From Caulobacter sp. (GTDB lineage: Bacteria > Pseudomonadota > Alphaproteobacteria > Caulobacterales > Caulobacteraceae), in NCBI GenBank assembly GCA_019636175.1, contig JAHBYC010000028.1, forward strand, positions 1 to 34,910: a stretch of 34,910 nt of DNA. Reading direction: 5' to 3'. The position numbers were made by a program, and so were the translations under genes. Of the stretch, positions 16,009-24,507 are shown piece by piece. Below the pieces are notes generated by a model, which saw only the letters and a program-made list of their open reading frames with translations, was not told the DNA's origin and ran no database searches. Numbering within the stretch: position 1 is the stretch's first letter; the number at the start of each line of letters is the position of its first letter.

Positions 16009-17481
16009 ATGACCGAAGAAACTTTCCGCCCCGAAGCCCGCGCCCCTCGCGGATTCGCCGATAAGCGTAGCCCCCAGCTGCGGGCCGAGCGGCGGATCGT
16101 CGAGCAGGTGTCGGCGGTCTATGAGCGCTGGGGGTTCGAGCCGCTGGATACCGGGGCGTTCGAATATGCCGATGCGCTGGGCAAGTTCCTGCCCGACAGC
16201 GACCGCCCCAACGAGGGTGTCTTCGCCCTGCAGGACGACGACGAGCAGTGGATGGCGCTGCGCTATGACCTGACCGCGCCCCTGGCCCGGTTCGCCGCCC
16301 AGAACTGGGAGACCCTGCCCAAGCCGTTCCGTCGCTTCGCCTTCGGCCCGGTGTGGCGCAACGAGAAGCCTGGACCCGGTCGCTTCCGCGAATTCATCCA
16401 GTGCGACGCCGACACCGTCGGCTCGGCCCGCCCCGAGGCCGACGCCGAGATCATCGCCATGGCCGTCGAAGGGCTGGAGGCCGCAGGCCTGCCGCGCGGA
16501 ACCGCCGTGCTGCGGATCAACAATCGCAAGCTTCTCAACGGCCTGCTGACCTCGGCCGGGGTCGACAGCGCCGGCCAGAAGCTGGCGGTGCTGCGGGCTG
16601 TCGACAAGCTGGACCGCCTCGGTGAGGAGGGCGTCAAGCTGTTGCTGGGCGAAGGCCGGCTCGATGAGAGCGGCGCCTTCACCAAGGGCGCGGGCCTGAA
16701 GGGGGCCGCCGTCGACCGGGTGCTGGCCTTCCTGGCCGCCGGCAAGGGCGATCGCGCGGCGACCCTGTCGGCCCTGTCGGACATCGTCGGCGGTTCGGCC
16801 GAGGGCGCCGAGGGGGTCGAGGACCTGGGCCGCATCGCCGCCGCCCTGTCGGCTCTGGGCGTCGGCGAGGACCGGGCGAGCATCGAGCCGTCCATCGTTC
16901 GCGGCCTCGAATACTACACCGGCGCGGTCTATGAGGCCGAGCTGCTGCTGGAAACGACCGACGAGAAGGGTCAGGCGGTGCGTTTCGGCTCGATCGGCGG
17001 CGGCGGCCGCTATGACGATCTGGTCGCTCGTTTCACCGGCCAGCCCGTCCCCGCCACCGGCTTCTCCTTCGGCGTCTCGCGCCTGGCGGCGGCCCTGAAG
17101 GCGGCCGGGCGGGAGGAGGCCACCAAGGGTCGCGGACCGGTGGTGATCATCGCCTTCGACCAGGACCACATGGGCGAATACTTCGCCGTCGCCGCCGAAC
17201 TGCGCGCCGCCGGCATCGCCGCCGAGGTCTATCTCGGCTCATCGGGCATGCGGCCGCAGATGAAGTACGCCGACCGGCGCATGGCCCCGGCCGCCATCAT
17301 CCTGGGCGGGGACGAGATTGCCGCCGGGACCGTGACCATCAAGGACCTGGATCTGGGCCGCGCCTTGGCCGCCAATATCGAAGGCAACGAGGCCTGGCGG
17401 GCCGAGCGCCCCGGCCAGCAGACCGTGCCGCGCGGCGAACTGCTGTCCCGGGTCCGCGCCATCGTCGACGCGGCCGGCTAG
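16009..17481 (+). CDS. hisS: Histidyl-tRNA synthetase
   Basis: Charges tRNA-His; class II synthetase, cytoplasmic. The 490-residue product shows WMALRYDLTAPLARF, the motif 2 region FRRFAFGPVWRNEKPGPGRF followed by REFIQCDADTVG (about 107-138, Arg117 expected to bind ATP), the histidine loop RGLEYYTGAVYEA near 298-310, and motif 3 GGGGRYDDL and FSFGVSRL, then an anticodon-binding domain. It is longer than E. coli HisRS (424) and has the divergent alphaproteobacterial motif 2 loop. An in-frame ATG at 15952 lies inside the attenuator hairpins and precedes only non-conserved codons, so ATG 16009 is preferred. hisZ follows after 11 bases. Confidence 0.94.
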   Translation: MTEETFRPEARAPRGFADKRSPQLRAERRIVEQVSAVYERWGFEPLDTGAFEYADALGKFLPDSDRPNEGVFALQDDDEQWMALRYDLTAPLARFAAQNWETLPKPFRRFAFGPVWRNEKPGPGRFREFIQCDADTVGSARPEADAEIIAMAVEGLEAAGLPRGTAVLRINNRKLLNGLLTSAGVDSAGQKLAVLRAVDKLDRLGEEGVKLLLGEGRLDESGAFTKGAGLKGAAVDRVLAFLAAGKGDRAATLSALSDIVGGSAEGAEGVEDLGRIAAALSALGVGEDRASIEPSIVRGLEYYTGAVYEAELLLETTDEKGQAVRFGSIGGGGRYDDLVARFTGQPVPATGFSFGVSRLAAALKAAGREEATKGRGPVVIIAFDQDHMGEYFAVAAELRAAGIAAEVYLGSSGMRPQMKYADRRMAPAAIILGGDEIAAGTVTIKDLDLGRALAANIEGNEAWRAERPGQQTVPRGELLSRVRAIVDAAG

Positions 17482-17492
17482 GAGGCGAGGCC

Positions 17493-18608
17493 ATGCGACT
17501 GGAACCCGCCATCCCGCCCGCCGCCCTGGCGGCCATTCGCGCCCCCTTCGAAGGGGCCGGCGTCAGCCTGGACGTGCCGGTGCTGCAGCCGCTCTCGCTG
17601 CTGCTCGATCTGGCGGGCGAGGCGATGCGCCCGCGCCTGTTCGTGGTCCAGGCCGAGGGCGGCGAGGAGGCGGCCCTGCGGCCGGACTTCACCATTCCCA
17701 TCGCCCGGGCCCACCTGGCCTCCGGCGCGGCGGCCGGTCGCTATGTCTATGAGGGCAAGGCCTTCCGCGCCTCGGGCGGGGCGGACCGCGCCGAGGAGTT
17801 CCTGCAACTGGGCCTGGAGGCCTATGGCGGCCCCGATCCCGTCGCCGTCGACGCCGAGGTGCTGAGCCTGGCCTGGCGCTCGGCCCGGGCCGGCGGCCGG
17901 GGCGACCTGGCCCTGCTGCTGGGCGATGTCAGCCTGTTCTCCGCCTTCATCGCCGACATGGACCTGGAACCGGGGCTGGCGGCGCGGCTGACCCGCGCCT
18001 TCGGCCGCCCGCGCCTGCTGGCGGCCGAACTGGACGGAGCCCCGGCCAAGGCGCCGGCCGCCGGCCAGGGGCGGCTGGCCGCCCTGCTGGCCGGACTGCC
18101 GCAGGAGCAGGCGGTCGAACTGCTGGAAGAGGTCTGGAGCCTGGCCGGCGTCTCCCCCGTCGGGGGCCGCCCAACCGCCGAGATCGCCCGCCGACTGGCC
18201 GCCCGCGGCGGCGCCGGGGCGGGGGCCCGTCTGACCCCGGCCCAGGCCGACGCCGTCCGCGCCTTCCTGGCGGTGGAGGGCCGGCCCGCCGAGGCGCTGG
18301 AGGCCCTGGGCGCCCTGGGCGGCGCGCGACTGGCCGCCCTGCTCGCCGACTGGCGTCGCCGGCTCGAGGCGCTGGAAGGCCTCGGTGTTCCCGCCGCCGG
18401 GGCCTGGTTCGGGGCCGGGTTCGGCCGCGCCTTCGGCTATTACGACGGGCCGCTGTTCGAGGTGCGCAGCGCCGCCCTGGGGGCAGACCGTCCCCTGGCC
18501 GCCGGCGGCCGATACGATGGGCTCATCGCCCGCCTCGGCGGATCGGCGAGCGGCGCGGCGGGCTGCATGGTGCGCCCGGCCCGGGCCCTGGCCCAGGGGG
18601 GAGAATGA
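17493..18608 (+). CDS. hisZ: ATP phosphoribosyltransferase regulatory subunit
   Basis: HisZ is a HisRS paralogue that lacks aminoacylation and binds histidine to regulate short-form HisG. The 371 residues retain the class II core: [14 protein letters not shown] aligns with the HisRS motif RYDLTAPLAR, then [11 protein letters not shown] and [12 protein letters not shown], and a C-terminal [15 protein letters not shown] with [14 protein letters not shown]. It has no anticodon-binding domain. It lies between hisS and hisG: ATG 17493 follows GGAGG with a short spacer, and its TGA (18606-18608) ends two bases before the preferred hisG start, so translation is coupled. With HisG it makes the first histidine-pathway enzyme. 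Confidence 0.92.
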   Translation: MRLEPAIPPAALAAIRAPFEGAGVSLDVPVLQPLSLLLDLAGEAMRPRLFVVQAEGGEEAALRPDFTIPIARAHLASGAAAGRYVYEGKAFRASGGADRAEEFLQLGLEAYGGPDPVAVDAEVLSLAWRSARAGGRGDLALLLGDVSLFSAFIADMDLEPGLAARLTRAFGRPRLLAAELDGAPAKAPAAGQGRLAALLAGLPQEQAVELLEEVWSLAGVSPVGGRPTAEIARRLAARGGAGAGARLTPAQADAVRAFLAVEGRPAEALEALGALGGARLAALLADWRRRLEALEGLGVPAAGAWFGAGFGRAFGYYDGPLFEVRSAALGADRPLAAGGRYDGLIARLGGSASGAAGCMVRPARALAQGGE

Positions 18609-18610
18609 CC

Positions 18611-19570
18611 ATGAGCGAGCCGGTGATTCTGGCCATTCCCTCCAAGGGGCGACTGAAGGAACAGGTCGAGGCCTGGCTGGCCGACGCCGGCCTTCGGCTG
18701 GAGTCCGACGGCGGCGAGCGGGGCTATCGCGCGCGCATCGTCGGCCTGGACGGCCTGGAGGTGCGGCTGATCTCGGCCGGCGAGATCGCCCGCGCCCTGA
18801 GCGGCGGGGAGGTCCACCTGGGCGTCACCGGCGAGGATCTGCTGCGCGAGCAGGGCGAGGACATGGACGCCCGGGTGCTGCTGCTGCGGGCCCTGGGCTT
18901 TGGCCGCGCCGATCTGGTGGTCGCCGCGCCGCAAGGGTGGCTCGACGTCGAGACCATGGCCGATCTCGAGGAGGTGGCCCACCAGCATCTGGCCCGCACG
19001 GGCCGACGCCTGAGGGTGGCGACCAAATACATCGCCCAGACCCGAGACTTCTTCGCCCGCCACGGGGTCGGCGACTACCGCATCGTCGAATCGGCCGGCG
19101 CCACCGAAGGCGCCCCGGCGGCCGGGGCGGCGGAGATCGTCGTCGACATCACCACCACCGGCGCCACCCTGGCGGCCAACCACCTGCGCACCCTGAGCGA
19201 CGGCGTGATCCTGCGCAGCCAGGCCCAGCTGGCCGCCGCCCTGACCGCCGACTGGGGCGCCGGACGCCTGGCCGTGGCGCGCCGCCTGCTGTCGATGATC
19301 GAGGCCCGCGCCCGCGCCCGCCGCACCCTGACCCTGGTCTGGCCGCCCGAGCAGGATGTGGCCGCCCGCCAGGCGACCGCCGGCTTCGCCGACCAGGGCG
19401 GCCAGGCCCGCACCAGCGGTCTGCTGATTTCCCGGGGCGAACTGGCGGCCTGCGCCGCCGCCCTGGAAGCCGCCGGCGTGGGTCCGGTCACCGCCTCGGC
19501 GCCGGAGTATGTCTTCTCTCCGGACTGTCCGCCGTGGGACGATCTGGCCGCGCGCGTGACGGTTCTTTGA
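18611..19570 (+). CDS. hisG: ATP phosphoribosyltransferase catalytic subunit
   Basis: Joins ATP and PRPP to form phosphoribosyl-ATP, the committed step of histidine synthesis. The 319-residue protein starts [19 protein letters not shown], then has [24 protein letters not shown], and the PRPP loop [18 protein letters not shown] 18611 is chosen because AGGGGGGAG lies seven bases upstream; ATG 18605 overlaps the hisZ stop but has only a one-base spacer. The usual HisZ-dependent short form has about 200-235 residues, whereas this one carries roughly 90 extra C-terminal residues whose last part ([22 protein letters not shown]) could be an ACT-like beta-alpha unit. A terminator follows at 19580-19608. 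Confidence 0.9.
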   Translation: MSEPVILAIPSKGRLKEQVEAWLADAGLRLESDGGERGYRARIVGLDGLEVRLISAGEIARALSGGEVHLGVTGEDLLREQGEDMDARVLLLRALGFGRADLVVAAPQGWLDVETMADLEEVAHQHLARTGRRLRVATKYIAQTRDFFARHGVGDYRIVESAGATEGAPAAGAAEIVVDITTTGATLAANHLRTLSDGVILRSQAQLAAALTADWGAGRLAVARRLLSMIEARARARRTLTLVWPPEQDVAARQATAGFADQGGQARTSGLLISRGELAACAAALEAAGVGPVTASAPEYVFSPDCPPWDDLAARVTVL

Positions 19571-19579
19571 CGGTGAAGT

Positions 19580-19608
19580 CAAAAACTGCCGTTTCAGGCG
19601 GTTGTTTT
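19580..19608 (+). terminator. Terminator of the hisS-hisZ-hisG operon
   Basis: AACTGCC (19584-19590), loop GTTTCA and GGCGGTT (19597-19603) pair with one G-U wobble, and GTTTT follows. A-rich bases before the left arm can extend the stem. It begins about 10 bases after the hisG stop. Confidence 0.8.
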
Positions 19609-19648
19609 GACGCCAGCGTCCAATGATCAACCCTTTTTGAGCCTAATT

Positions 19649-19841
19649 GGCGCAGATTCTTGCGCCGGAGGCCCCATTGCAGCGTTGACACAGACAAGGA
19701 ATTGCCGTCTTTTTGACTGGCGAGGAAGAGAGGCCGTCAAGAGCATCTCGCCTCCGGCGTTTCGGGGAGGAAACGCCCGCTTGGATCGAGTGATCGAGGT
19801 AAATTTGAGCCCGCCGCGATTATCCCCCGCGGCGGGCTCAA
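19649..19841. ncRNA. Candidate structured RNA: four successive hairpins in the gap after hisG
   Basis: This 414-base gap (19571-19984) has no convincing gene. It contains GGCGCA-6-TGCGCC (19649-19666), TTGAC(T)GGC with GCCGTCAA (about 19714-19741), GGCGTTTC-6-GAAACGCC (19756-19777) and a 14-bp perfect stem TTGAGCCCGCCGCG-9-CGCGGCGGGCTCAA (19805-19841). A TTGACA lies at 19685. Read on the minus strand, the third loop is CTCCCC and the second is C/U-rich, like anti-Shine-Dalgarno loops in alphaproteobacterial small RNAs. Strand and promoter are undecided, and it could simply be terminator debris. Confidence 0.35.
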
Positions 19842-19932
19842 TGCTTTCCAGCCACCGCCTCACATAAAACTGACATTACCGTCAAAACTGGCGCCGGCGT
19901 GGGCCGCCGGCGTCCGGCGAGACCGGCAAAGA

Positions 19933-19962
19933 AAAAGGGCGGCCCGCGCGGACCGCCCTTTT
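19933..19962 (-). terminator. Terminator of the first M13 peptidase gene
   Basis: On the minus strand GGGCGGTCC and GGGCCGCCC pair around GCGC with one G-U wobble (plus-strand 19937-19945 and 19950-19958), flanked by A/T-runs that give a U-tract. It lies 22 bases after the stop of the minus-strand peptidase gene. Confidence 0.9.
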
Positions 19963-19984
19963 CCCGATCGGCGAGCGCCGGTCG

Positions 19985-22123
19985 TTACCAGATGCGAACC
20001 CGGTCTTCCGGCTTCACATACAGCTTGTCGCCTTCCTTGACGCCGAAGGCGTCGTACCAGCCATCGACGTTCCGGATGGTGCCGTTGACGCGGTAGTAGG
20101 CCGGGCTGTGGGGGTCGGTGACGACCTGCTGGCGCAGGGCCTCGTCGCGGATCTTCTGGCGCCAGACCTGGGCCCAGCCGAAGAACACCCGCTGGTCGCC
20201 GGTCAGACCGTCGAGGATCGGGGCCGGCTTGCCGCCCAGCGAGACGTGGTAGGCGTCGAGGCCAAGCGACAGCCCGCCCAGGTCGCCGATGTTCTCGCCC
20301 ATGGTCAGGGCGCCGTTGACCTTGGCGCCGGGCAGCGGTTCGAAGGCGCTGTACTGGGCGCCCAGCTTGTCGGCCTGGGCCTTGAACTTGGTGGCGTCCT
20401 CGGCGGTCCACCAGTCGGTCAGCACGCCGTCGCCGTTGGACTTGCGGCCCTGGTCGTCGAAGCCGTGGCTGATCTCGTGACCGATCACCCCGCCGATGCC
20501 GCCGTAGTTGATGGCCGGGTCGGCGTCGGGATCGAAGAACGGCGCCTGGAGGATGGCGGCCGGGAAGACGATCTCGTTGTTCACGCTGTTGTAGTAGGCG
20601 TTCACGGTCTGGGGGGTCATGCCCCATTCCTTCTTGTCGACCGGCTCGTTCAGGCGGGCGACGTCGCGGCGCCATTCATAGGCGCCGGCGCGCAGGGCGT
20701 TGCCGTAGAGATCGCCTTCCTTGATCTCCAGGGCCGAGTAGTCGCGCCACTGGTCGGGATAGCCGATCTTGACGGTGAACTTGGACAGCTTGTCGAGGGC
20801 CTTTTCCTTGGTCTCGGGGCTCATCCAGGCCAGGTTTTCGATGCGGGTCTTCAGCACCGAGCGGATGTCGCCGACCAGGCTGAGCATCTTGGCCTTGGAT
20901 TCCGGCGGGAAGTAGCGGGCCACATAGATGCGGCCGACCGACTCGCCGAGGGTGCCGTTGACGAAGGCCACCGCCCGCTTCCAGCGCGGCTTCTGCTCGG
21001 GCTGGCCCGACAGGGTCTTGCCGCGGAAGTCGAACTGGGCGTCGACGAAGCGCTTGGACAGCATCGGGGCCGCGTCGTCGATGACGTTGAACGCCTGCCA
21101 GGCCTTCAGGGTCTCGATCGGCGTCTCGCTGTAGATCTTGGCGTATTTCGGGAAGGCGGTGTTGGTGCCGAGGATGAAGCGGTCGACCTTCGGCAGCTCG
21201 GTGTTGGCCAGGTAGAGGTCCCAGTTGTAGCCGGGGGTGTAGGCCTTCAGCTCGGCCAGGCTCATCGGGTTGTAGGTCTTGTCGCGGTCGCGGCGCTCGG
21301 CCCGGGTCCAGGTTGCCTCGGCCAGGCGGGTTTCGAAGGCGACGACGTCCTTGGCCGCCTGCTCGGCGTTGGGCCAGCCGGCCATGCCCAGCATCTTGGC
21401 GACATAGACCTCATAGGCGGCCTTCTTCTCGGCGAACTTGGCGTCGAGGTAGTAGTCGCGGTCCGGCAGGCCCAGGCCGCCGACGCCGGCATAGACGGCG
21501 TAGCGGGTCGGGTTCTTGGAGTCGGCGCCGATGCCGATGCCCATCAGGGCCGAATAGCCCTGGGTCTGGCCCTTGCCCATCAGGGCGGTGAGCTCGTCGC
21601 GGGTCTTGATCCTGGTGATCTCGGCCAGCTCACCCTGGATCGGCTTGGCGTCCAGCTTCTCGGCCAGGTCCTCGTCCATGAAGGTGTTGTAGGCGGCGCC
21701 GATCTTGGCGGCGTCCTTGTCCTGCACCTTGCCGGCGGCGGCGTCCTCGATGATGTTCCGGACCCGGGCCTCCGACAGGATCGACAGGGCGTCGAAGTTG
21801 CCGAAGCGGGTGCGGTCCGACGGGATTTCGGTGCGGTCGACCCAGGCGCCGTTGGCGTAGCGGAAGAAGTCGTCGCCCGGCTTCACCGAGGTGTCGAAGC
21901 CGCTGAGGTCCAGACCCCAGGTTCCGTAGTGGGGGCTTTCCAGGGAAACCGGAGCCGCGCCGCCGGCCAGGTCGGTGTCGGCGAAACCGAACAGCGACTG
22001 CATCGTGCAGGCCTCGTTGAGGCAGACGACATCGTCCGCCGCCGGGTCATGCGCCTGGGCGGCGCCAAAGGCGGCGAGGGACAGGGTCGCCGCGGCGGCG
22101 GCGCACATCAGAATGTTTTTCAT
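19985..22123 (-). CDS. M13 family zinc metallopeptidase (neprilysin-like), copy 1
   Basis: Exported zinc endopeptidase that cleaves short peptides. The 712 residues begin with a signal peptide ending AAQA, followed by a Cys-containing stretch (VVCLNEACTM) and a WGLDLSGFDTSVKPGDDFFRYANGAW opening typical of the family. Active-site elements are NAYYNSVNNEIVFPAAILQ, the zinc motif His549-Glu550-Ile-Ser-His553, and the third zinc ligand Glu610 in ENIGDLGG. It ends VKPEDRVRIW, close to the usual C-terminal VKPEDKVRIW. A minus-strand TACAAT (22165-22170) is a plausible -10. It is a diverged tandem paralogue of the next gene, with its own terminator. Confidence 0.93.
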   Translation of the reverse strand: MKNILMCAAAAATLSLAAFGAAQAHDPAADDVVCLNEACTMQSLFGFADTDLAGGAAPVSLESPHYGTWGLDLSGFDTSVKPGDDFFRYANGAWVDRTEIPSDRTRFGNFDALSILSEARVRNIIEDAAAGKVQDKDAAKIGAAYNTFMDEDLAEKLDAKPIQGELAEITRIKTRDELTALMGKGQTQGYSALMGIGIGADSKNPTRYAVYAGVGGLGLPDRDYYLDAKFAEKKAAYEVYVAKMLGMAGWPNAEQAAKDVVAFETRLAEATWTRAERRDRDKTYNPMSLAELKAYTPGYNWDLYLANTELPKVDRFILGTNTAFPKYAKIYSETPIETLKAWQAFNVIDDAAPMLSKRFVDAQFDFRGKTLSGQPEQKPRWKRAVAFVNGTLGESVGRIYVARYFPPESKAKMLSLVGDIRSVLKTRIENLAWMSPETKEKALDKLSKFTVKIGYPDQWRDYSALEIKEGDLYGNALRAGAYEWRRDVARLNEPVDKKEWGMTPQTVNAYYNSVNNEIVFPAAILQAPFFDPDADPAINYGGIGGVIGHEISHGFDDQGRKSNGDGVLTDWWTAEDATKFKAQADKLGAQYSAFEPLPGAKVNGALTMGENIGDLGGLSLGLDAYHVSLGGKPAPILDGLTGDQRVFFGWAQVWRQKIRDEALRQQVVTDPHSPAYYRVNGTIRNVDGWYDAFGVKEGDKLYVKPEDRVRIW

Positions 22124-22164
22124 GGGATACAGGAGCCTCGGGCTTTTTTCGTGGGCAGGGGTGC

Positions 22165-22188
22165 ATTGTACCCGCCACGGAGGGCGGG
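22165..22188 (-). promoter_or_regulatory. Promoter -10 with adjacent palindrome for M13 copy 1
   Basis: On the minus strand TACAAT (22170-22165) is a good -10 located 41 bases before ATG 22123. Immediately upstream, CCCGCC-6-GGCGGG (22171-22188) forms a dyad inside the presumed spacer. No strong -35 is seen at 17 bases, suggesting an activator or a weak promoter. Confidence 0.4.
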
Positions 22189-22216
22189 AACTTTAATTTT
22201 TGTTCATGCACCGACG

Positions 22217-22247
22217 AAAACGGGGCGGACCTTTCGGCCCGCCCCGT
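22217..22247 (-). terminator. Terminator of the second M13 peptidase gene
   Basis: Minus-strand arms ACGGGGCGGGCC and GGTCCGCCCCGT pair around GAAA with one G-U wobble (plus-strand 22220-22231 and 22236-22247), then TTTTC. It lies 27 bases after the stop at 22275. Confidence 0.92.
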
Positions 22248-22274
22248 CCAAGTTAGATTGAATTGCCGCGCCGG

Positions 22275-24347
22275 CTACCAGATGCGGACGCGATCTTCCG
22301 GTTTGACGTACATCTTGTCGCCCGGCTTGACGTCGAAGGCCTTGTACCAGGCGTCGACGTTCCGCAGCGTGCCGATCACCCGGTAGTAGGTCGGGCTGTG
22401 CGGATCGCTGACCAGTTGCTGGCGCAGCTGGTCGTCGCGGATCTTGCCCCGCCAGATCTGGCCAAAGCCGAGGAAGAACCGCTGGTCGCCGGTCAGGCCG
22501 TCGATCACCGGGGCCGGCTTTCCGCCCAGCGAGGCGTGGTAGGCGTCCAGCGCCACCAGCACCCCGCCGAGGTCGCCGATATTCTCGCCCATGGTCAGGT
22601 CGCCGTTGACGTGGGCGCCGGGCAGGGGCTCGAAGCTGGAATAGAGGGCCGACAGATTCTTGGTCTGGGCCTCGAACTTCTCGCGGTCGACCGGCTGCCA
22701 CCAGTTGGTCAGCGACCCGTCGGCGTCGAACTGGCTGCCCTGGTCATCGAAGCCGTGGCTGATCTCGTGACCGATGACCGCGCCGATGCCGCCGTAGTTG
22801 ACGGCCGGGTCGGCCTGGGGATCGAAGAAGGGCGGCTGCAGGATGGCGGCCGGGAAGACGATCTCGTTCATCGTCGGGTCGTAGTAGGCGTTCACCGTCT
22901 GCGGGAACATGCCCCACTCCTGGCGATCCACCGGCTTGTGCAGGCGGTTGACCTGGAAGTTCCACTCAAAGGCGCCCGAGCGCTCGACGTTGCCGTAGAG
23001 GTCGTCGGCCTTGATGGTCAGGGCCGAATAGTCGCGCCACTTGTCGGGATAGCCGATCTTGACGTTGAAGCTGTCCATCTTCTTCAGAGCCCGGGCCTTG
23101 GTCTCGGGGCTCATCCAGGTCAGGTTCTCGATGCGGCCGCGCATGGCCACCTTCAGATTGCCGACCAGGGTCTCCATCGCCGCCTTGGACTCCGGCGGGA
23201 AGTAGGCCTCGACATAGAGCTTGCCGACCGCCTCGCCCAGGGTGTTGCCGGCCAGGCTGACGCCGCGCTTCCAGCGGGCCCGCTGCTCGGGCTGGCCCGA
23301 CATGGTCTTGCCGTGGAAGTCGAAGCTGGCGTCGGCGAAGCGCTTGGACAGGTAGGGCGCGGCCTGGTCGGTGATGTGGAAGGCTTCCCAGGCCTGCAGG
23401 GTGTCCAGCGGGGTCTTGGCGAAGATCGAGGCGATCTTGGGGAAGGCGTCCTTCTCGCCGACCACCAGGGTGGTTTCACCGGCCAGGTTGGCGCCCTTCA
23501 GATAGGCCTGCCAGGGGAAGTCGGGGGCCAGGGCGCCAAGCTCGGCGACCGACATCCTGTTGTAGGTGGCTTCCGGATCGCGCTGCTGCACCTTGGTGTA
23601 GCTGACCTCGGCGATGGCGGTTTCCATGGCCAGGATCTCGTCCGCCCTCTTCTCGGCGTCGGCCCAGCCGGCCATGGTCAGCATCCTGGCGATGTAGGCG
23701 CGGTAGGCGGCCTTCTTCTCGGCGAACTTGGCGTCGAGGTAGTAGTCGCGGTCAGGCAGGCCCAGGCCCGACTGGCCGACGTAGAGGGCGTAGTGCTCGG
23801 TGTCCTTGGCGTCCTGGCCGATATAGAGGCCGAACACCCCGGCGCCGAAGCGGCCCTGGGTCGAGCCCATCAGGGTCGCCATCTCCTCACGGCTCTTGAC
23901 CGCCCTGACCTTGGCCAGATCGCCGGCCAGCGGCTTGGCGTCCAGGGCCTCGACCCGCGCCTCGTCCATGAAGCTGTTGTAGAGGCCGCCGATCTGCTGG
24001 GCCTCGCCCTTGGGGTCCTTGGCCGCCGCCGCGGCCTCGATCACCGCCCGGCTGCGGGCGTCGGACAATTCGCGCAGCTGGTCGAAGCTGCCCCAGCGGG
24101 TGCGGTCGGCGGGGATTTCCAGCGCCTTGGTGTAGCTGCCGTTGACGTATTCATAGAAGTCGTCGCCGGGCTTGGTCGCCTTGTCCTGACCGGTCAGGTC
24201 GAAGCCCCAGGGGCCCATGCGGGGCGCCTTGGTCAGGTCGGCGGCGACGCTCGGAACGGATGTCGCGTCGGCGGCGAGGGCGGCGGCGCTGAGGCCGGCG
24301 ATGGCGAGGGTCGCGGCGGCGCAGGCCGACAGCAGAATGCGTTTCAT
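22275..24347 (-). CDS. M13 family zinc metallopeptidase (neprilysin-like), copy 2
   Basis: A 690-residue exported peptidase paralogous to copy 1. A signal peptide ending LAADAT is followed by GPWGFDLTGQDKATKPGDDF. Catalytic parts are NAYYDPTMNEIVFPAAILQ, His527-Glu528-Ile-Ser-His531 and Glu588 in ENIGDLGG. The product ends VKPEDRVRIW, exactly like copy 1. ATG 24347 is chosen because it begins a normal signal peptide; the frame is open to 24428 but those residues are not signal-like. It lacks the CLNEACTM insert of copy 1. The two genes lie head to tail with a terminator between them, so they are separate transcripts, arisen by an old tandem duplication. Substrates unknown. Confidence 0.93.
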   Translation of the reverse strand: MKRILLSACAAATLAIAGLSAAALAADATSVPSVAADLTKAPRMGPWGFDLTGQDKATKPGDDFYEYVNGSYTKALEIPADRTRWGSFDQLRELSDARSRAVIEAAAAAKDPKGEAQQIGGLYNSFMDEARVEALDAKPLAGDLAKVRAVKSREEMATLMGSTQGRFGAGVFGLYIGQDAKDTEHYALYVGQSGLGLPDRDYYLDAKFAEKKAAYRAYIARMLTMAGWADAEKRADEILAMETAIAEVSYTKVQQRDPEATYNRMSVAELGALAPDFPWQAYLKGANLAGETTLVVGEKDAFPKIASIFAKTPLDTLQAWEAFHITDQAAPYLSKRFADASFDFHGKTMSGQPEQRARWKRGVSLAGNTLGEAVGKLYVEAYFPPESKAAMETLVGNLKVAMRGRIENLTWMSPETKARALKKMDSFNVKIGYPDKWRDYSALTIKADDLYGNVERSGAFEWNFQVNRLHKPVDRQEWGMFPQTVNAYYDPTMNEIVFPAAILQPPFFDPQADPAVNYGGIGAVIGHEISHGFDDQGSQFDADGSLTNWWQPVDREKFEAQTKNLSALYSSFEPLPGAHVNGDLTMGENIGDLGGVLVALDAYHASLGGKPAPVIDGLTGDQRFFLGFGQIWRGKIRDDQLRQQLVSDPHSPTYYRVIGTLRNVDAWYKAFDVKPGDKMYVKPEDRVRIW

Positions 24348-24468
24348 GGGACGATGGGGTCCTGAGTTTTTGCGAGGCCGGGACCATGCTCCCGGACCTG
24401 CCCCGGCGTCACATAAAACTTTCTTCATGAAACCGGCCGCCCGAGGGGCGCCGCCTCGCTGAAACGTA

Positions 24469-24485
24469 GTTAATCAGCGATTAAC
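24469..24485. promoter_or_regulatory. CtrA-type binding site, perfect palindrome
   Basis: GTTAATC-AGC-GATTAAC contains TTAA-N7-TTAAC on both strands, an exact match to the CtrA master cell-cycle regulator consensus of Caulobacterales. It lies 22 bases before the small secreted protein start (24508) and 121 bases before the divergent M13 gene. Confidence 0.75.
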
Positions 24486-24507
24486 GGGGCGGGGGCAGGA
24501 TGCAGCG

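Noticed and set aside
19607-19867. Short plus-strand frame after hisG
   Set aside because: Non-ATG start, no Shine-Dalgarno, overlaps the operon terminator and several hairpins; composition not protein-like.
20108-24365. Two open frames of about 700 codons each on the plus strand
   Set aside because: Both mirror the M13 peptidase genes; translations are Val/Gly/Leu-rich without domains, while the minus strand has complete active sites and signal peptides.
19860-24420. Shared 12-mer TCACATAAAACT at 19860-19871 and 24409-24420
   Set aside because: Contexts differ (downstream of one gene, upstream of the other), and a repeated 12-mer in 35 kb can arise by chance.
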